This document shows positions 1 to 6,546 of a DNA stretch of 55,848 nt, in pieces. The notes beneath the pieces are model-generated. The model saw only the letters and a program-made list of their open reading frames with translations, did no database searches and had not been told where the DNA came from. Position numbers and translations under genes: made by a program. This DNA is from a virus, in IMG/VR virus record IMGVR_UViG_3300025102_000033, positions 1-55,848 of that record. One strand, written 5' to 3'. How positions within the stretch are numbered: position 1 is the stretch's first letter; the number at the start of each line of letters is the position of its first letter.

Positions 1-24
1 ACCCTGAAACCCCACCAGGATGCC

Positions 25-49
25 CTATAATAACAAAGTAATCAAGGGA
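25..49 (+). promoter_or_regulatory. Promoter/leader unit, copy 1 of 3
   Basis: A 25-nt unit: TATAAT at 26-31, a dyad (here imperfect, ATAACAAAGTAAT) and the Shine-Dalgarno-like CAAGGGA, ending 7 nt before the ATG of the first gene. The unit recurs at 1073-1097 and 1527-1551 with one mismatch. It looks like a -10 box plus a short operator/RBS leader. No good -35 is visible. Confidence 0.6.
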
Positions 50-56
50 ACCACCC

Positions 57-530
57 ATGACCACAACCACCTTTGCCGACTATGCTGCTGCTGCCGAGGC
101 ACGTAAGGATATTGCTGCCAAGGTTCTGGCACACTCCTTTGAGTTGTGTGAAGCACTGCGTCAGAATTACATCAATTATGCGATTCGCATGAGCAAAGTC
201 TCTATGTCAATGGATAATGGTGTGGATAAAAAATACTATGAAGATCGCATTGCTAAACTTGAGAAGGGTATTTGTGATGTAGACTTCACCCTGGATACAG
301 GTCGCAAGTATCACAAAATCTGGCACGTTGATAATGGTTCACGTTCCTGCCATGCTTTCATTGATAAGAAGACCGGTGAAGTCTACAAGCCAGCATCATA
401 CAAGGCACCTGCGAAAGGTGTGCGTTACAATCTGCTGATCATTAAAGAACGTGAGTGGGTTCTTAATCCTGCAAATTGTGATTGGGCAGGTGGTTATCTC
501 TATCGCAACTCTACTTACTTCTGTTCATGA
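57..530 (+). CDS. Conserved cyanophage hypothetical protein, 157 aa
   Basis: I do not know its function. The first 45 residues are Ala-rich and helical. The C-terminal half carries the run NGSRSCHAFIDKKTGEVYKP followed by KAPAKGVRYNLL, a block I recall from many T4-like cyanophage early proteins. The start is the ATG right after the leader unit at 25-49, with CAAGGGA as ribosome binding site. Its stop overlaps a small ORF by 4 nt (ATGA). It is soluble-looking, with no signal peptide or membrane segment. Confidence 0.85.
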   Translation: MTTTTFADYAAAAEARKDIAAKVLAHSFELCEALRQNYINYAIRMSKVSMSMDNGVDKKYYEDRIAKLEKGICDVDFTLDTGRKYHKIWHVDNGSRSCHAFIDKKTGEVYKPASYKAPAKGVRYNLLIIKEREWVLNPANCDWAGGYLYRNSTYFCS

Positions 531-661
531 CATCTAAAGAGAAACTTGTCTTTGTCGGATCATTTATTTGGTTAATGCACTGGGGAACATGTCTAACATC
601 AATCATTGTGGATACGGTTATTCTAAAATCCTCTGTGAGGATATTACCTCTTGGTTTGTGA
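527..661 (+). CDS. Possible small membrane protein, 44 aa
   Basis: The ATG overlaps the preceding stop (ATGA at 527-530). The frame encodes MTSKEKLVFVGSFIWLMHWG followed by a second hydrophobic stretch, so residues about 7-33 could be one transmembrane helix. It overlaps the zincin gene in another frame by about 70 nt, so only one may be translated at full length. The coupling to the upstream stop and the K-rich head before a hydrophobic segment favour it being real; its short length argues against. Confidence 0.35.
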   Translation: MTSKEKLVFVGSFIWLMHWGTCLTSIIVDTVILKSSVRILPLGL

Positions 662-1089
662 ATAACTTCTTTCCACGTCATAAAATTAACGTCACAGTTT
701 TACATCGTGGACTGAAACGTGAACATGCTCTGGGTTACTGTGATGTGATGACTGATGTGGAGGAGTATCCACACAGACCACGTAATTTCCTGATTGAACT
801 TGACACCTACATGGATGAGGAAACTTATTCATTAACTCTTTTTCATGAACTGACCCACATGGCACAGTGGATACGTGGTTCCCTGCGGCACCGATATGGA
901 AAATTGTGTTATTCACTCGAACCAGTGGAAAATTACGACTATTTTGATCAACCACACGAAATTGAGGCACGTAAGGAAGAGATAAGACTACATGAACGGT
1001 ACTTAAATGAGAAACAAGTGGTGTCAGTTGAGGAACCGTCACAGGGATGGTGCAACCGCCTATGTGGTGGTGCTATAATTACAAAGTAA
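589..1089 (+). CDS. Zinc metallopeptidase-like protein (HExxH zincin)
   Basis: About 166 aa. It contains LFHELTHMAQW, an HExxH zinc-binding/catalytic helix at about residues 84-88. A downstream QPHEIEAR supplies a Glu that could be the third metal ligand, as in gluzincin/SprT-like minimal peptidases. There is no signal peptide, so it would act in the host cytoplasm; the substrate is unknown. I chose ATG 589 because the frame upstream offers only a TTG (568). The gene ends inside promoter unit 2. The fold family is inferred; the metal site is visible. Confidence 0.75.
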   Translation: MSNINHCGYGYSKILCEDITSWFVNNFFPRHKINVTVLHRGLKREHALGYCDVMTDVEEYPHRPRNFLIELDTYMDEETYSLTLFHELTHMAQWIRGSLRHRYGKLCYSLEPVENYDYFDQPHEIEARKEEIRLHERYLNEKQVVSVEEPSQGWCNRLCGGAIITK

Positions 1090-1097
1090 TCAAGGGA
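1073..1097 (+). promoter_or_regulatory. Promoter/leader unit, copy 2 of 3
   Basis: TATAAT at 1074-1079, then the perfect dyad ATTACAAAGTAAT and CAAGGGA, 5 nt before the ATG at 1103. It is identical over 25 nt to the copy at 1527. It overlaps the 3' end of the zincin gene. Confidence 0.65.
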
Positions 1098-1102
1098 GGG
1101 AC

Positions 1103-1303
1103 ATGCAGACCACCACTGCAACTTACAACATCCGGATCGAATATCGTGATGGAACCGTAGAAGACTTCAACCGAACGATGCCCACCAAACCCACAACACA
1201 CAAAGGTATTGTGGCACAGAACGACAGATTGGTTAGGTGGGTTGATAAGTACGTCGGTCGCCGTGATTGCATCCGCCACACTGTAACTCCTCTTTTTTCC
1301 TGA
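1103..1303 (+). CDS. Small hypothetical protein, 66 aa
   Basis: Function not recognised. The N-terminal third reads like a beta strand pair (TYNIRIEYRDGTVEDF), followed by a basic, polar tail (RRDCIRHT). The ATG lies directly behind leader unit 2 with GGGAGGG as Shine-Dalgarno. The next gene starts 3 nt after its stop, so the two are probably co-translated. Probably a small early cyanophage protein. Confidence 0.65.
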   Translation: MQTTTATYNIRIEYRDGTVEDFNRTMPTKPTTHKGIVAQNDRLVRWVDKYVGRRDCIRHTVTPLFS

Positions 1304-1306
1304 ATC

Positions 1307-1474
1307 ATGCTCAAGCAACAAGTTCTCAAAGTTGTCGGTCAAACTGCAAATAGTATTGATTCTAAAATGACCCGTGCAGATAAGTTTGATGTTTTCTGTC
1401 GTGTCTGTGATAATCTACTGGAAGATGGTAGAATCAGCAGGATACAGCACGAACGATGGACCAACGTGTTCTAG
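1307..1474 (+). CDS. Small conserved cyanophage protein, 55 aa
   Basis: The frame starts MLKQQVLKVVGQTANSIDSK and ends with VCDNLLEDGRISRIQHERWT plus a short tail, a C-terminal block I associate with small early proteins of marine T4-like phages. It is mostly helical and mixed-charge with two Cys. It begins 3 nt after the previous stop. Its stop lies immediately before a GTGTGAC...CCACTAA promoter module. Function unknown. Confidence 0.75.
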   Translation: MLKQQVLKVVGQTANSIDSKMTRADKFDVFCRVCDNLLEDGRISRIQHERWTNVF

Positions 1475-1551
1475 TGTGACACCTGCCGAACTGACCACTA
1501 ACCGACCACAGGGCACCATCACCCTGCTATAATTACAAAGTAATCAAGGGA
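1475..1551 (+). promoter_or_regulatory. CCACTAA promoter module with leader unit copy 3
   Basis: CCACTAA at 1495-1501 lies 26 nt upstream of TATAAT (1528-1533). This is followed by the dyad ATTACAAAGTAAT and CAAGGGA (leader unit 1527-1551), 9 nt before the ATG at 1561. The same CCACTAA-25/26-(-10) layout occurs at 7221-7278 and 7489-7550, where the -10 is TATTGT. No -35 hexamer is visible, so an activator-dependent early/middle promoter is possible. Confidence 0.6.
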
Positions 1552-1560
1552 ACACACCCG

Positions 1561-1785
1561 ATGCAAATCACTTCCAAGCGTCACTCCATGGTTGTTGAGT
1601 TCCGTCCCCACAACATCCTGACCGATAAGTTTGTTTACACTCTGAAGTTCAAGGATAGTGCAATGTCCATGCGACTGATGACCAAACGTGAGATGAACGA
1701 AACAATCAATTCACGTCTGGACATGGGTTATGAAGTCACCGACATTCTGACCGAACCCCAAGAATACTTTTTTGCTTCCTGCTGA
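1561..1785 (+). CDS. Small hypothetical protein, 74 aa
   Basis: Unknown function. The protein is Met-rich (nine Met) with a basic N-terminal half and an amphipathic segment around residues 38-56, and it ends in FFASC. The ATG follows leader unit 3. Its stop overlaps the start of the next gene (TGATG), indicating translational coupling. No domain recognised. Confidence 0.75.
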   Translation: MQITSKRHSMVVEFRPHNILTDKFVYTLKFKDSAMSMRLMTKREMNETINSRLDMGYEVTDILTEPQEYFFASC

Positions 1786-1931
1786 TGTTTACTAAAGAAG
1801 ACCATGAGTTTATCGACTTTCTGTTCGGTAAACTCACTTCCCTGACTGACACTGACATGATCGATTTGCATGATGATGACACTGCCGGTATTGATGCCCT
1901 TGAATTTGAACAACTTATGATTGACATTTAA
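1785..1931 (+). CDS. Small acidic protein, 48 aa
   Basis: It starts at the ATG of a TGATG overlap with the previous gene. It is strongly acidic (about 12 Asp/Glu, including DLHDDDTAGIDALEFEQ), with a hydrophobic patch FIDFLFGKL near the N terminus. Small acidic early proteins of phages often bind host enzymes or mimic nucleic acid, but nothing here proves that role. Confidence 0.65.
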   Translation: MFTKEDHEFIDFLFGKLTSLTDTDMIDLHDDDTAGIDALEFEQLMIDI

Positions 1932-1973
1932 TCACAACTGACCTAAAATAGTAAGACAAATTCAATTAATTCC

Positions 1974-2150
1974 ATGGAAGAAAGACTTTACAAAATTCAG
2001 GAAATGACTACTACTGGATGGGAAGATATTGTTGAAGATGACAATTCTAATAGTAAATTGACCAAAGAACAATGTGATGCTAAACTGCAAACCTACCTTG
2101 GAATCGGAATTGCACCAAACAGACTTCGTGCAGTCATCGACAATTCATGA
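1974..2150 (+). CDS. Conserved small cyanophage protein, 58 aa
   Basis: It starts MEERLYKIQEMTTTGWEDIV and contains LTKEQCDAKLQTYLGIGIAP, then a basic end. I recognise this as a widespread family in T4-like cyanophages with no assigned function. It is probably a compact helical protein. The next gene overlaps its 3' part in another frame. Confidence 0.8.
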   Translation: MEERLYKIQEMTTTGWEDIVEDDNSNSKLTKEQCDAKLQTYLGIGIAPNRLRAVIDNS

Positions 2151-2439
2151 ACTTCCTAGCGATTTCATCCATGAACCCCCGAAAGGTTTTTCCTATGAAG
2201 TTAAGTCTCACAAATCAAATGTTCTTGCTATTTGGTTACTTCATCACCGTAAGTATTGTTATAGCAGCGATCCAGTTAGGACAATCTGGGGATTCTACAA
2301 CACAAAGAAGAGATGCTATTTCTCCCCTGTTAATGCCACCAAGCAAGGTAATCAGGTAGACATTTCTGATACTCGTCCCTATACTGCAATGCAACTCAAA
2401 CTCACACCTCTTGAATATGCACTATACTCCACAAGTTGA
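2077..2439 (+). CDS. Conserved cyanophage hypothetical protein, uncertain start
   Basis: The recognisable core begins near 2155 (SDFIHEPPKGFSYEV, then RTIWGFYNTKKRCYFSPVNA and RPYTAMQLKLTPLE). It matches a conserved small protein family of marine cyanophages with no known role. There is no ATG in frame between 2077 and the core. Either translation starts at ATG 2077 (about 120 aa, overlapping the previous gene by 74 nt), at a non-ATG codon such as TTG 2098, or the native start has decayed. The 3' end overlaps the next gene by about 20 nt. Confidence 0.65.
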   Translation: MLNCKPTLESELHQTDFVQSSTIHELPSDFIHEPPKGFSYEVKSHKSNVLAIWLLHHRKYCYSSDPVRTIWGFYNTKKRCYFSPVNATKQGNQVDISDTRPYTAMQLKLTPLEYALYSTS

Positions 2440-2704
2440 TGACTATGTAAGATGGAATCGTCCAGGAATCAGTGGGCACATTGATGAGGGGTGGGTCTAT
2501 TTTAAGTGTGATGAAAGCATCAGCATTGAAGTTGGAGTCAAAGATAAACCTCATTGTCAATATACCAAAGAAGAAAAACATAAGAAGATTCATATTTTAG
2601 TATGTTGTCCTAATTTTTTGTGGCATCAGTTGGAGTATGTGAAGAACAGAAGAGATGATGTGGATGATTATAAATCACAAGAGCACAGACACATAGATCC
2701 GTGA
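2417..2704 (+). CDS. Conserved cyanophage hypothetical protein, 95 aa
   Basis: It starts MHYTPQVDDYVRWNRPGISG and continues with EGWVYFK, SISIEVGVKDK and a Cys/Trp-containing segment before EYVKNR. It resembles a small beta-barrel protein family common in cyanophages; function unknown. ATG 2417 is preferred over TTG 2411. The start overlaps the upstream gene and the stop overlaps the following GTG start, so this is part of a tightly packed transcript. Confidence 0.7.
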   Translation: MHYTPQVDDYVRWNRPGISGHIDEGWVYFKCDESISIEVGVKDKPHCQYTKEEKHKKIHILVCCPNFLWHQLEYVKNRRDDVDDYKSQEHRHIDP

Positions 2705-3351
2705 ATCCATATAAAAAAGTATTATTTCCAATACATATCTTTCAGTCTCACATCAAAGAGAATGAAAGAATCAAGGAAGAATTGTGTCATATAATTGAAA
2801 AGTTTCGTAATAGTGGAAATGCAAAAATACCTGATGGGTGGTTGACTGATAATCTTCTGACATCATATGAGGATGAAGACTTTAACTTTGATCTTTTTAC
2901 TCAAAGTGAAATCACACAAAAATTGTATGAAAAATATATTTTAAGATTCTTTGATAGACCCACAAAGGTAAATGTATCAGATATGTGGTTCAACTATTAT
3001 AGTAATGGTGAGTATCAGGAAGTGCATTCACATGTTCAACCGGATATGTTTGCACCACGCCCACATTTCTCATGTATTCATTATTTGAAGTTTGACCCGG
3101 AGGTGCATCAACCAGTTGTATTCAATGATCCGATTAGAGAATTGAGACAGACAAATTCAATCGAACTTGATTCGAATAACTATGAAGAGAAATATGAACC
3201 ACAATTAAGAGAGGGTAGCATACTCATGTTCCCACCATATTTGGAGCACTATGTGCCAAAGTCGGAACCAACTCCTGACAATCCAAGAATCACAGTGGCA
3301 TTTAATATCATCCTGACAGAATATGGAGAGGACAAATTGTATGGACCTTAA
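2701..3351 (+). CDS. 2OG-Fe(II) oxygenase-like protein, 216 aa
   Basis: A putative 2-oxoglutarate/Fe(II)-dependent dioxygenase. A jelly-roll core is suggested by WFNYYSNGEYQEVHSHVQPD, with His residues in the position of the iron-binding HxD/HxH motif (about residues 107-109). Later come LREGSILMFPPYLEHYVPKS with the distal His (about 182) and PRITVAFNI with the Arg that would hold 2OG. This resembles the phage 2OG-FeII_Oxy_5 type. It starts at GTG (GTGA overlap with the upstream stop). Substrate unknown; two more oxygenase-like genes lie within 3 kb. Confidence 0.75.
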   Translation: MNPYKKVLFPIHIFQSHIKENERIKEELCHIIEKFRNSGNAKIPDGWLTDNLLTSYEDEDFNFDLFTQSEITQKLYEKYILRFFDRPTKVNVSDMWFNYYSNGEYQEVHSHVQPDMFAPRPHFSCIHYLKFDPEVHQPVVFNDPIRELRQTNSIELDSNNYEEKYEPQLREGSILMFPPYLEHYVPKSEPTPDNPRITVAFNIILTEYGEDKLYGP

Positions 3352-3820
3352 TTATATTGACCAGTTCTTTTCTGCAGAGGAGCATCAGATTATTCATGAT
3401 TATTGTAATGATGCAGAGTATTCATATGGTGAGAAGGATGATGTGAATTTACCTGTCACGGGTATGATTCATAATATACCGGAGACAGAGTTTGTTTATA
3501 AGTTAATTAAAAAGAGATTAAAAGACTCTGCCGAACAAGTGCAGAACAAAAAACTCTATCGAATGTATGTAAATTGTTTTGTGCCATGTGAACGTCCATA
3601 CTTTCATACCGATGGTGATGAAGGAGTAACATTTTTGTATTATCCGAATATGAAATGGGACAAAGATGATGGTGGTGAGACACAATTTTTGATGAATGAT
3701 GATCTGTATGGTGTATTACCAATACCGAATCGTATGGTCGTGTTTAGTGCCAATCTACTACATCGTGCCACCACATTTAGAAATGACCATCGATTCACCG
3801 TTGCAATTAAGTATATTTGA
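3341..3820 (+). CDS. 2OG-Fe(II) oxygenase, prolyl-hydroxylase-like, 159 aa
   Basis: A compact dioxygenase with the canonical facial triad visible: PYFHTDGDEG (HxD at about residues 89-91) and NLLHRATTF (distal His near 142). It ends with RFTVAIKYI, whose Arg would bind the 2OG carboxylate. GGETQF is typical of P4H-like members. I chose ATG 3341, which overlaps the previous gene by 11 nt; ATG 3323 is possible. It would hydroxylate a protein or small substrate in the host cytoplasm; the substrate is unknown. A late promoter and a glycine-rich virion-like gene follow. Confidence 0.8.
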   Translation: MDLNYIDQFFSAEEHQIIHDYCNDAEYSYGEKDDVNLPVTGMIHNIPETEFVYKLIKKRLKDSAEQVQNKKLYRMYVNCFVPCERPYFHTDGDEGVTFLYYPNMKWDKDDGGETQFLMNDDLYGVLPIPNRMVVFSANLLHRATTFRNDHRFTVAIKYI

Positions 3821-3827
3821 ATAAATA
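3820..3827 (+). promoter_or_regulatory. T4-type late promoter (AATAAATA)
   Basis: AATAAATA matches the NATAAATA late consensus and lies 25 nt before the ATG of the glycine-rich gene at 3853. A second overlapping ATAAATA register follows directly. Confidence 0.7.
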
Positions 3828-3852
3828 AATATGGATAAAAACTGGTCATGTA

Positions 3853-5040
3853 ATGGCAATCAATAACACACAAACTAAATTCTTTGAGTCCGGAGAGATT
3901 AAGTTTAGTGCGATTAGAAATACTTTTGGTGATTTACCGGGCACAGATGTAAAGGCATCGGATTATTTGAGAAATGCCGGTGATGATGTTGATTGGTCTG
4001 ATGATTCTACCATCAGTCCCAGAGTGCCGAATGCAACAGAAAATGCAGATGTATCAACGTCAACTAATTGGCAAATGTCACATCTGAGAGATTCGATTGT
4101 AGAATATAATATCACACAAAGTGGAAATAATGAAGAATTAGAATTTGCGGATAGTAATACCGGAACCTGGAATAACAATCTATCGAAGAATGTTCCAAAG
4201 AGAATGAATGTGGGAGGAGTTGTTTATGCGAATGAGGTTAGTAAGTATGCACTCAAGTTTAGTGCAGGAGAATATAATAATCTAACAATTAATGTACCGG
4301 ATGGTGGTGCAATCTATGGTGAGGGTGGTGCTGCCGGAGGAGGAAATGGTGGTGGTGCTCTGTATATTGAAAATACTGCCACATATGATAATGTATCAAT
4401 CACATTAGGAAGTAATGGTCGAATCTGGGCAGGTGGTGGCGGAGGAGATAATGGAAACAGTGGAAATAGTGGTAGTAGTATATCATGTTTCACTAATTCA
4501 AATCATAATGCAGGTTATGGAGATGGTGGAAGAAATTATAATTCGGGTTCTGCACAAAATGCCTGTCAAAGTGCATCACCGAGTGGATCATATGATGTTC
4601 AGGTCGTAACTGCCACTCCGACAAGTGTAAGAAGTCGTTGTCGTGGTGGAACATTTCGTAGAGGACAAGGATGGAATTCATCCAATAAAACAGGATATTC
4701 ATGTAGTCCTAACTGGTCAATGAATTGTTCATCGAAGATTGCAAATAACATTGCCGGTGGTAGTGGTGGAACCGGTGGTAATGGTGGAGTCGGACAAGGA
4801 TTCAGCAATCAAAGTGCACCCGGATCAGGAAATTCGGGTAATGGTGGTAATACTAATACATGTGCGGCAAGTGGTGCAACAAGTGTCGGAAATGATGGAA
4901 ATAGTGGTAGTTCCGGCGGAACATGGGGAGTCGGTGCATCAAATGGTGGAAATGCAGGTTTTGCCGTTTTAAGAAGTAGAACAGCAATTAATAGTGGACA
5001 ATCCAGTAATACGGTCAAGGGAGCAGTCGGTAATATATAA
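3853..5040 (+). CDS. Glycine-rich tail-fibre/adhesin-like structural protein
   Basis: 395 aa. Residues 1-150 form a conventional N-terminal part ending in beta strands (YALKFSAGEYNNLTINVPDG). The remainder is dominated by Gly/Asn/Ser segments, such as AGGGGGDNGNSGNSG and GGSGGTGGNGGVGQG, separated by short hydrophobic strands and several Cys. Glycine-rich lattices of this kind occur in T4-like gp38 adhesins and other fibre tips. The late promoter just upstream fits a virion component. It may be the receptor-binding tip; this is inferred from composition, not homology. It is flanked by oxygenase and zinc-ribbon genes. Confidence 0.7.
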   Translation: MAINNTQTKFFESGEIKFSAIRNTFGDLPGTDVKASDYLRNAGDDVDWSDDSTISPRVPNATENADVSTSTNWQMSHLRDSIVEYNITQSGNNEELEFADSNTGTWNNNLSKNVPKRMNVGGVVYANEVSKYALKFSAGEYNNLTINVPDGGAIYGEGGAAGGGNGGGALYIENTATYDNVSITLGSNGRIWAGGGGGDNGNSGNSGSSISCFTNSNHNAGYGDGGRNYNSGSAQNACQSASPSGSYDVQVVTATPTSVRSRCRGGTFRRGQGWNSSNKTGYSCSPNWSMNCSSKIANNIAGGSGGTGGNGGVGQGFSNQSAPGSGNSGNGGNTNTCAASGATSVGNDGNSGSSGGTWGVGASNGGNAGFAVLRSRTAINSGQSSNTVKGAVGNI

Positions 5041-5056
5041 TTAAAAATATGATATA

Positions 5057-5392
5057 ATGGATGATGTGAAACTATCAACAATTGTATTTCATTTTTTGGA
5101 TGAATTCTTTCTACAGGAAGCATCCGGTAAGGTATGGACTGCATCAAAGAAATGTCAAAAGGAAAGATGGTCTATTTGTGAAGGATGTGAGCACTTTGAT
5201 GAACCCGAAGAAGGATGTAGGTATTGTGGATGTTACTTACCACATAAGATAATAGATCCATTTGGTGATTGCCCATTAGATAAGTGGATATCAAATAGTG
5301 ATGCATGGTACGAAGAACATTTTGATTTTATCAAAGACAAACTAATTGAAAAGAATCCAGAACTGAAGGAGTATTTGAATGGAAAGGATTGA
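5057..5392 (+). CDS. Zinc-ribbon protein, 111 aa
   Basis: The central part holds two Cys pairs, ICEGCEHF and CRYCGCYLPHK, followed by DCPLDKW. This CxxC...CxxCGC...CP..KW arrangement is the small phage zinc-ribbon family (DUF6171-like, from memory). An N-terminal helix and a charged C-terminal helix flank the ribbon. A second copy of the same ribbon is encoded at 5974-6243, with an oxygenase gene between. Its 3' end overlaps that oxygenase start by 14 nt. Function unknown, possibly protein or nucleic-acid binding. Confidence 0.75.
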   Translation: MDDVKLSTIVFHFLDEFFLQEASGKVWTASKKCQKERWSICEGCEHFDEPEEGCRYCGCYLPHKIIDPFGDCPLDKWISNSDAWYEEHFDFIKDKLIEKNPELKEYLNGKD

Positions 5393-5981
5393 ACTCAAAG
5401 GTGAATATAGTGACTTTATCGGAACATATCATAATGTTTATGATTCGAAGTTCTGTGATGGTGTCATAAAAGCATTTGATTATTATCAGGAGATAGATGC
5501 AGTTTTCTGTGAGGATAATCAATTTGAGAACAGTAATGCCGGACGATTCGATTGGGCATTAGATCTATCAGAGATGAATCCTGCAATGAAGGATAATCAT
5601 TCACAATTACTGAATGAGACATTGCAATCATGTTTTGATGAATATGTGAATGTCTTTGGTCATCTAAAGACTGTACCAATGTATTCACTTTCACAGAAGA
5701 TACAAAAGACTCCTGCCGGTGGTGGTTATCATGTCTGGCACGATGAGAATTCAGGACTGGAACATTCGAATCGATGTCTTGTATGGATGATCTATTTGAA
5801 TGATGATTATGAGGGTGGAGAGACTGAATATTTGTATTATAAGAAAAGGATAAAACCTGAAAAGGGAAAGTTACTAATATGGCCCGCAGGTATGACACAT
5901 TGCCATAGAGGAGGGTTAGTATTATCAGGAACAAAATATATTGCAACAGGATGGTTCTATCTGGCAAATTACAATGGATGA
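5379..5981 (+). CDS. 2OG-Fe(II) oxygenase, 200 aa
   Basis: The third dioxygenase-like gene of the cluster. GGGYHVWHDENSG provides the proximal metal His and acid. EGGETEYLYYKKRIKPEKGK leads into LLIWPAGMTHCHRGG with the distal His, and ATGWFYL ends the jelly roll. The WHxE and THxHRG pattern is typical of phage/bacterial 2OG-FeII oxygenases acting on protein side chains or small molecules. It overlaps the zinc-ribbon gene before it and the second zinc-ribbon gene after it, so the three are probably one translational unit. Substrate unknown. Confidence 0.8.
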   Translation: MERIELKGEYSDFIGTYHNVYDSKFCDGVIKAFDYYQEIDAVFCEDNQFENSNAGRFDWALDLSEMNPAMKDNHSQLLNETLQSCFDEYVNVFGHLKTVPMYSLSQKIQKTPAGGGYHVWHDENSGLEHSNRCLVWMIYLNDDYEGGETEYLYYKKRIKPEKGKLLIWPAGMTHCHRGGLVLSGTKYIATGWFYLANYNG

Positions 5982-6243
5982 TAAGAAGGAAGAGTTTCCT
6001 AATATAAAGGAACAAGGGAAGAATCTGGCAAAGTTTACATTTGAAGTGGTGAAAGATAGTGTGACACATTTATCTACACCATCAGAGGTATTTGCAAATG
6101 AAGAGTTAAAGGAAGAAAGAATGAGTATATGTAAGAAGTGTGAGTATTATAGTTTGAGACAGAATAGATGTAAGCACTGTGGTTGTTGGTTAGAACATAA
6201 GGTTAAGTTTAGTTCAAGTCAGTGTCCTGTTCATAAGTGGTGA
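5974..6243 (+). CDS. Zinc-ribbon protein, 89 aa
   Basis: An N-terminal helical half (NIKEQGKNLAKFTFEVVKDS) is followed by a zinc ribbon: ICKKCEYY, CKHCGCWLEHK and QCPVHKW. This is the same CxxC/CxxCGC/CP..KW pattern as the protein at 5057-5392, so the two are paralogues or at least the same family. ATG 5974 lies 8 nt before the end of the oxygenase gene. The next ATG follows its stop by 1 nt. Confidence 0.75.
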   Translation: MDDKKEEFPNIKEQGKNLAKFTFEVVKDSVTHLSTPSEVFANEELKEERMSICKKCEYYSLRQNRCKHCGCWLEHKVKFSSSQCPVHKW

Positions 6244-6244
6244 A

Positions 6245-6484
6245 ATGAAGAGTATTCTACGTATATGGAAGTATTCATTAGGGTCGTTCTCTGATGGTAA
6301 GACTGAACCATATGATAACTGGATTGCTATTATTAGAAGTATTATCTTTGTCTCTTATATGGTGACGAATGCCTTTATTGTGTCCGGAGTCATTAGACAT
6401 TGGGACACTTCGCGTCCCGCACCCCTTCGGGATTGGAATTCGAGTGATTGTGTATCCGTTGATACAGAATTAATTAAAAAATAG
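6245..6484 (+). CDS. Small membrane protein, 79 aa
   Basis: The N-terminal basic segment WKYSLGSFSDGKTEPYDNW is followed by one hydrophobic helix (about residues 28-50, IIRSIIFVSYMVTNAFIVSG). It looks like a family of cyanophage membrane proteins that, as I remember them, end soon after this helix. Here the frame runs on through a GC-rich hairpin region (6402-6432) into a tail with no recognisable content. The C-terminal about 25 residues may therefore be new. Function unknown. Confidence 0.65.
   Translation: MKSILRIWKYSLGSFSDGKTEPYDNWIAIIRSIIFVSYMVTNAFIVSGVIRHWDTSRPAPLRDWNSSDCVSVDTELIKK
6402..6432 (+). other. Two overlapping alternative hairpins
   Basis: GGGAC (6402-6406) can pair with GTCCC (6414-6418). 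Alternatively TCCCG (6415-6419) can pair with CGGGA (6428-6432). The stems share bases and exclude each other. The patch is GC-rich in AT-rich DNA and lies in the 3' end of the membrane protein gene. There is no U-run, so it is not a clear terminator. Confidence 0.4.
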
Positions 6485-6498
6485 GTTTTAAATATGTT

Positions 6499-6506
6499 TA
6501 TAAATA
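6499..6506 (+). promoter_or_regulatory. T4-type late promoter match without a nearby gene
   Basis: Exact TATAAATA. The first downstream ORF of any length on the + strand starts at 6867, so a transcript from here would have a leader of about 350 nt or be non-coding. Confidence 0.5.
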
Positions 6507-6546
6507 TAAAACTCTTTTTTATTTGAATTGTTAAATCTTTTGGTTT

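Noticed and set aside
3853-5040. Collagen-like fibre
   Set aside because: The glycine pattern is GGNGG/GGGG type, not a regular G-X-Y triplet repeat.
5464-6069. Minus-strand frame of 201 codons
   Set aside because: Fully antisense to the oxygenase gene with clear catalytic motifs on the + strand.
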